Shown piece after piece: positions 36,382 through 39,845 of a stretch of DNA of 39,845 nt. The notes beneath the pieces are model-generated. The model was not told the origin of the DNA. It did not search any database and was given only the letters and a program-made list of their open reading frames with translations. A program made the position numbers and the translations under genes. How positions within the stretch are numbered: position 1 is the first letter of the stretch; each line of letters opens with the position of its first letter. Source of the stretch: a virus; IMG/VR virus record IMGVR_UViG_3300025674_000110, positions 1 through 39,845 of that record; one strand, 5' to 3'.

Positions 36382-37218
36382 CTAGGAAAGTAGTTTTTCC
36401 CAAGGTACTCCCTTAAATGCCTTATCGTCATCTACACGACGTAGGTTTACTTTTTGGGAACTTAGAAAGACTGCCGTAACAACACAAGGACTAGGTTCTT
36501 TAGCCCTTGGAGGTTGATAATCAAATGTATCCCCCTTGCTAGGTACAAGATCGCCTTCCTCGTCGTCCTCCTCGTACTCTTCCTCTACCTCTTCGTACTC
36601 TTCTTCATCGTCACCGTCCTCGGCTTCGTCAAAAGGGAGAGAGTCGTCTTCATCCTCCTCTTCCACTTCCGTGTTATCTTCTACGCCATCGTTGACTGAA
36701 CTTGGGTCACTGTAGTCTTCCAAACCCATAACACCATCAAACTCAGTGTTTACTTGTGGGTTAGGGTATTGTGGTGTGGCTTCACCCTTCCAAGTATGAA
36801 AGTAGTGGTAAGGGCCTTCGTCCTTGAGAACATCTAGAATCTCAAACCAATCATCTTCCGTAGTACCTGAAAGATCTGCACCTAGCTTTTTCAGCTCGTT
36901 GTTAAAAGCAACAATCTGGTCGGCAATAGATTTGTTTTTGGTTTCACGAAAGTAAATGTTCTTCACAGCACTTAAACCACGGTACTGGCTTGGCTCAACT
37001 ACTGTGCTTTTAAGGGACATATACTTTTTACCCTTAGCTTTACCCTTGCTGATTTCACCCAATTTATAATCAGTAAATTGAGCAACACCACGAGCAATAC
37101 CTTCAGGTAAACCACCTCCTTGTACTTGTACTTCAGTGTCACGACTCTTTTTGTGAGCTGAAGGTGCAGCTTTTTTAAGACTGTTCACAAACATACTTTG
37201 GGTTTTATTCAGTGCCAT
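36382..37218 (-). CDS. Putative ssDNA-binding protein with acidic segment
   Basis: 278 residues. The N-terminal domain (about 30-165) has GGGLPEGIARGVAQFTDYKL, GKAKGKKYMSLKSTVV and WFEILDVLKDEGPYHYFHTW, resembling phage single-strand-binding proteins of replication operons. A long Asp/Glu run (about 180-225) follows, then a C-terminal 50-residue domain (DTFDYQPPRAK, CVVTAVFLSSQKVNLRRVDD, VPWEKLL). Acidic tracts in SSBs recruit replication partners; here the tract is internal. It lies just upstream of the polymerase. The name rests on position and composition. Confidence 0.6.
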   Translation of the reverse strand: MALNKTQSMFVNSLKKAAPSAHKKSRDTEVQVQGGGLPEGIARGVAQFTDYKLGEISKGKAKGKKYMSLKSTVVEPSQYRGLSAVKNIYFRETKNKSIADQIVAFNNELKKLGADLSGTTEDDWFEILDVLKDEGPYHYFHTWKGEATPQYPNPQVNTEFDGVMGLEDYSDPSSVNDGVEDNTEVEEEDEDDSLPFDEAEDGDDEEEYEEVEEEYEEDDEEGDLVPSKGDTFDYQPPRAKEPSPCVVTAVFLSSQKVNLRRVDDDKAFKGVPWEKLLS

Positions 37219-37408
37219 TTTTGGTCACTCCTGCATTGTTAAAACTAGTTTTAGGTTCGGTAGAATGTAGTTCCCTTCTTAGAACTGTAATCTCCTTTGG
37301 GGCTTCAACCCCGATGCGAATTTGTTTGCTGTTAATCCGCAAAACAGTAATGGTAATGTCGGAGCCTATATCTATTGACTCGTCGACCTTCCTATTGAGG
37401 ACAAGCAT
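37205..37408 (-). CDS. csrA: CsrA carbon-storage-regulator homologue
   Basis: 67 residues, the usual CsrA length. MLVLNRKVDESIDIG, DITITVLRINSKQIRIGVEA, PKEITVLRREL match CsrA almost position by position. The RNA-binding residues (Leu4, Arg6 at the start; VLRREL near 42-47) are kept. CsrA dimers bind GGA loops in mRNA leaders and usually block ribosome entry. The gene overlaps the SSB-like gene by 14 bases and follows the Sak4-like gene by 17, so it is made early with replication genes. The last 20 residues are an unconserved tail. Confidence 0.88.
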   Translation of the reverse strand: MLVLNRKVDESIDIGSDITITVLRINSKQIRIGVEAPKEITVLRRELHSTEPKTSFNNAGVTKNGTE

Positions 37409-37425
37409 AGTTATGTAGTTTTAGA

Positions 37426-38247
37426 TTATTTGAAACAGTTTGCAAAATTTTCAAAAGCCTCTTCCGCACCAACGCTACAATCAATTACAGGAGGTAACCC
37501 ATAACGATTCTTGGCTTCATAGGTGGGACTAGGTTGAGTGAAAATGTACCTGTCATAATCCGAACTACTTGCTTTACCCTTGCTAATAGGGCTATCTTTG
37601 GCAACTTCTACACGCAATGCGTAGAACAAAGTAGCTTTTGCCCATCCGTGTGTTTTAGTCCAAATTTCAGCATCTAGTTGAGGTTCCCATGCAAGGTAAT
37701 CCTCACCATCTGGGTTTGGTCTACTTTTAATACGGCTATGAGCAATAAGAACGATATGTACGCCCTGCTCAAGGACATTCTGGAGAGTATACAGTAGCTC
37801 GGGCCAGTCGGTCTTTGCAGCATTTTTTGGTCCTTTGTTAAAGCTATAAAAGCCTTTATTGGACCAATCACCACCAAAGTACATATCACAGTGATGAACA
37901 AAACACAACTGCTCGAAGTCCGTAAGGTTATCAAGGATTAGTGTTTCGCATCTTCCCGGAGCATCACGTATGGCTTGTAACAACTCGGGGAACGTTTCAA
38001 CCTTATCTACGTACTCAGGAGCAGGTGCTTGGTCGTAGGTTGAAAGATCATGGATTCCATCATCTTGGTAAATGATAAATCCTGGTTTAGGGAAGTGAGC
38101 ACAAAAACTAGTTTTCCCAACACCACTTGGGCCATATAATGCAAGAGCAAGTGGAGCTCGTGTTTGCAAAACGTGTTTACTAGTATCTGCACTACTGTCG
38201 GTAGGTGGAGACTTTCTCCTCCGTACCTTTTTCTTAACAACTGCCAT
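37426..38247 (-). CDS. Sak4-like / AAA_24 RecA-fold ATPase
   Basis: 273 residues. Basic N-terminal tail (KKKVRRRKSPP), Walker A LYGPSGVGKTSF (about 38-49), Walker B CETLILDNLTDFE (about 99-111), GVHIVLIAHSRIKSR (sensor-like, about 160). These match the phage AAA_24/Sak4 group of single-strand annealing and recombination ATPases, which work with an SSB. It is the first gene after a strong promoter and has AGGAGG before the ATG. Confidence 0.8.
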   Translation of the reverse strand: MAVVKKKVRRRKSPPTDSSADTSKHVLQTRAPLALALYGPSGVGKTSFCAHFPKPGFIIYQDDGIHDLSTYDQAPAPEYVDKVETFPELLQAIRDAPGRCETLILDNLTDFEQLCFVHHCDMYFGGDWSNKGFYSFNKGPKNAAKTDWPELLYTLQNVLEQGVHIVLIAHSRIKSRPNPDGEDYLAWEPQLDAEIWTKTHGWAKATLFYALRVEVAKDSPISKGKASSSDYDRYIFTQPSPTYEAKNRYGLPPVIDCSVGAEEAFENFANCFK

Positions 38248-38292
38248 GTTTCCTCCTCATATCGGCTAAGGCAATTAAAGGTATCACATTCA

Positions 38293-38321
38293 ATTATACC
38301 ACATTGTTACATTCGCTACAA
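38293..38321 (-). promoter_or_regulatory. Sigma70-type promoter of the recombination/replication operon
   Basis: On the minus strand TTGTAG (38321-38316), exactly 17 bases, TATAAT (38298-38293). About 40 bases of leader follow before the Sak4-like ATG with its AGGAGG. A small GGGG-AGCCAT-ACCCC hairpin lies just upstream. It can drive the Sak4-like ATPase, csrA, SSB and polymerase genes. Confidence 0.7.
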
Positions 38322-38363
38322 TAGGGGGTATGGCTCCCCAACAGATTGTAAAAATGCGGCTAT

Positions 38364-39479
38364 TTAGGTTATATCCTCCTTTGTGTCTAATTCTCTAAAC
38401 AGGGTTTGTACACGCTCCATACCTAGTAAGCTACCAGTGTGTAAAAATCTTGCATACTCGGTTTGTCGTCCTAGTAGCAAAGGGTTATACACTCCGTAAG
38501 GCATACGGTAGTGAACCGTGTTTTTATTATCCCAGGGATTATGTGGGTCTTTGCTTATGTGTTCCCACCAGTCACAGAGTTGTTCTAGTATGGGAACCAA
38601 AAACTGTTGTAAAAATCTTTCCCTATCGTTTTCCGTTATTACGCTTTGCCAACGCATAAAGAAGTGGCTAGGGTTTTCTTTAATTAAATCACCAAGGCGT
38701 TCGTAGTATTGTTTATCGCTCTCTTGTCCTGTACGTTGTCCTGTCTTTTTATTCAAACGGCCTTTACGTTGTTTTATGTTAAAACGTCCTTGCCAGTCAC
38801 TCAGCGGGCGTCTAACTACGTTATAGGCAACACCAGCAATAGGTTGAGCAGGCAAGCTACCCATGATGGTTTCTATCTGCATGACTTTGTTGTAAATCAT
38901 GGTCTGTAGTTCAAAAGGTAGCTCAAACTTCATAGCCTCTTCGTTTATATCACCTCTAGCTTTGTTTTCCTGTAGCCAGAGCTTTTTGTTTTTGCTAAAT
39001 ACTTCATCCATCATACCTCTAAGCCAAACCGTACGACCACTTGGCAACTCGTATGGAACATGAAACTTGTGTTCTTGTTTAACTGGCTTACGTATTCGGG
39101 TTTCAGTCTTGTTGCTGTAGTATTCAACATATAAGGGGAACTGCGTTTTGCATACGTTGTACCATTTGTTTATCTGTTCGGCTTTACTAGGATATTCAAG
39201 TAAAGAATCTCTAACATATTTTAGTAGTGGTTCTTTCCATGGTTTTTTAGCAGCATGGTATTCTTCACATATTTGCCACATATTTCCGTATTCTATCTTG
39301 TGGTTGTAAAGCATCTCCTCTCTTAGACCTTCAACAACCAGCAATCTAAATCGTTCACGGCAGCAAAGAAAACGTCCAAGCAGACTTTGACTAATACCTC
39401 CTTGGGGTCCACTACATTGTGGTCCTGTCCATAGTGGTTCTTTTGAAGAGTTAGTAGCTTGTGATTTTTTTGTCGTCAT
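38364..39479 (-). CDS. RecB/Cas4-like PD-(D/E)XK nuclease
   Basis: 371 residues. SLLGRFLCCRERFRLLVVEG (about 32-51) is the usual N-terminal helix of this family. The active site reads LRGMMDEVF (Asp) and LWLQENKARGD (Glu-x-Lys), about 153-175, followed by ELQTMIYNKVMQIE with the conserved Gln. The C-terminal RMPYGVYNPLLLGRQTEYAR, FLHTGSLLGM is found in phage homologues. It likely processes DNA ends with the Sak4-like ATPase. Confidence 0.8.
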   Translation of the reverse strand: MTTKKSQATNSSKEPLWTGPQCSGPQGGISQSLLGRFLCCRERFRLLVVEGLREEMLYNHKIEYGNMWQICEEYHAAKKPWKEPLLKYVRDSLLEYPSKAEQINKWYNVCKTQFPLYVEYYSNKTETRIRKPVKQEHKFHVPYELPSGRTVWLRGMMDEVFSKNKKLWLQENKARGDINEEAMKFELPFELQTMIYNKVMQIETIMGSLPAQPIAGVAYNVVRRPLSDWQGRFNIKQRKGRLNKKTGQRTGQESDKQYYERLGDLIKENPSHFFMRWQSVITENDRERFLQQFLVPILEQLCDWWEHISKDPHNPWDNKNTVHYRMPYGVYNPLLLGRQTEYARFLHTGSLLGMERVQTLFRELDTKEDIT

Positions 39480-39845
39480 AAGTGTCCTCTATTTGTTGAA
39501 TTATTCTACTAACACATCTTTGTACTTCTAGCTTTTTATGTCCTTCACTTTGTATTCTTAAAATACTAGCAGGGTGCATAATATGCACAAATTGACATTT
39601 GAAGTTTCTGGGGAGAGACATGTCTATGTGTCGTTTACTTACATTGCCTACATTGACAATGATGTCTGGGTTTGCAAGGTTTATAAAATCCTCTAATCGC
39701 GTGCTACACGCTTCTGCCTGCTTTTTTGTTGGAGCTTGTTGTTCTCCTTTTTCGTTTTTAGGAGGTTTACAACAAACTACATTAGTCATTGCATAAGAAC
39801 CTTGAAAGTTGCTACTTAGAGGGGTTTCGGCTAGGTCATCCATTA
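39451..39845 (-). CDS. Uracil-DNA-glycosylase superfamily protein, N-terminus off the window
   Basis: At least 130 residues. GSYAMTNVVCCKPPKNEKGE, EACSTRLEDFINLANPDIIV then NVGNVSKRHI and FVHIMHPASILR follow the family 4/5 UDG layout (TNVV.C.PP, P.iIV.lG, HPs..lr). The cysteines could hold the family's Fe-S cluster. The catalytic GE/GxAPG loop would precede the first visible residue. The visible ATG at 39843 is probably internal, so the gene is cut by the window end. It removes uracil or related bases from DNA, or is a non-enzymatic relative. Confidence 0.65.
   Translation of the reverse strand, partial: MDDLAETPLSSNFQGSYAMTNVVCCKPPKNEKGEQQAPTKKQAEACSTRLEDFINLANPDIIVNVGNVSKRHIDMSLPRNFKCQFVHIMHPASILRIQSEGHKKLEVQRCVSRIIQQIEDTYDDKKITSY

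Noticed and set aside
36514-36699. Plus-strand hydrophobic frame opposite the acidic segment of the SSB-like gene.
   Set aside because: It is the complement of Asp/Glu codons, which always reads as Leu/Val/Phe; no start signal.
1-39845. Evidence for a temperate life cycle (integrase, excisionase, CI-type repressor, att site).
   Set aside because: None recognised in this window; the winged-helix proteins alone are not enough.

Overview
The window is a piece of a tailed double-stranded DNA phage genome. It has a large terminase, a portal, tail-fibre and tailspike-like proteins, a family A DNA polymerase with proofreading domain, a primase fused to an AAA+ ATPase, a Sak4-like ATPase and a RecB-like nuclease. 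I see no integrase, CI-type repressor, tRNA or rRNA. The host is probably a planctomycete (inference). Several late genes encode small secreted proteins of a style I know from Planctomycetes: YGCTGS repeats at 3990-4745, and an HVGPTIG / TCTPRRG / LTGDA / VRSWR protein at 11835-12140. The phage also carries a papain-like peptidase and a csrA. The host assignment rests on remembered family style and was not searched.

The layout has three blocks. (1) 1-12481 is all on the minus strand. Reading leftward from a promoter near 12524-12553 come small basic proteins, a secreted protein, a DksA-like zinc ribbon, a terminase small-subunit candidate, terL, portal, a secreted-protein/papain-like peptidase cluster, holin-like membrane proteins, small basic proteins, beta-rich virion proteins, a beta-helix protein and a truncated tail fibre. 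No major capsid gene is seen; it probably lies to the left. (2) 13101-24829 is on the plus strand: about 30 short genes packed with stereotyped GGAGA ribosome-binding sites, mostly unrecognised phage accessory proteins. Its first third (about 13.1-14.9 kb) is visibly GC-richer and repeat-laden. Paralogous basic-tail winged-helix proteins lie at its left end and near its right end. A strongly structured intergenic region lies at 23695-23903. (3) 25104-39845 is on the minus strand: DNA replication, recombination and nucleotide metabolism, read leftward and converging on block 2 at a terminator/inverted-repeat region (24847-25078).

The most interesting system is at 28685-33750. It holds a protein resembling the 5-hmdU-DNA kinase helical / alpha-glutamyl-putrescinyl-thymine pyrophosphorylase families, a GT-B glycosyltransferase, a radical SAM/SPASM enzyme, a thymidylate-synthase-family enzyme and a DUF1599-like plus MazG-like fusion. 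Together these look like a pathway for making hypermodified, possibly glycosylated, thymidine in phage DNA. Family A polymerase, primase-AAA+, SSB-like protein, Sak4-like ATPase, RecB-like nuclease, SNase and a UDG-like protein form the replication/repair set around it. A phage CsrA lies between the SSB-like protein and the Sak4-like ATPase and could act on GGA-containing leaders found on both strands.
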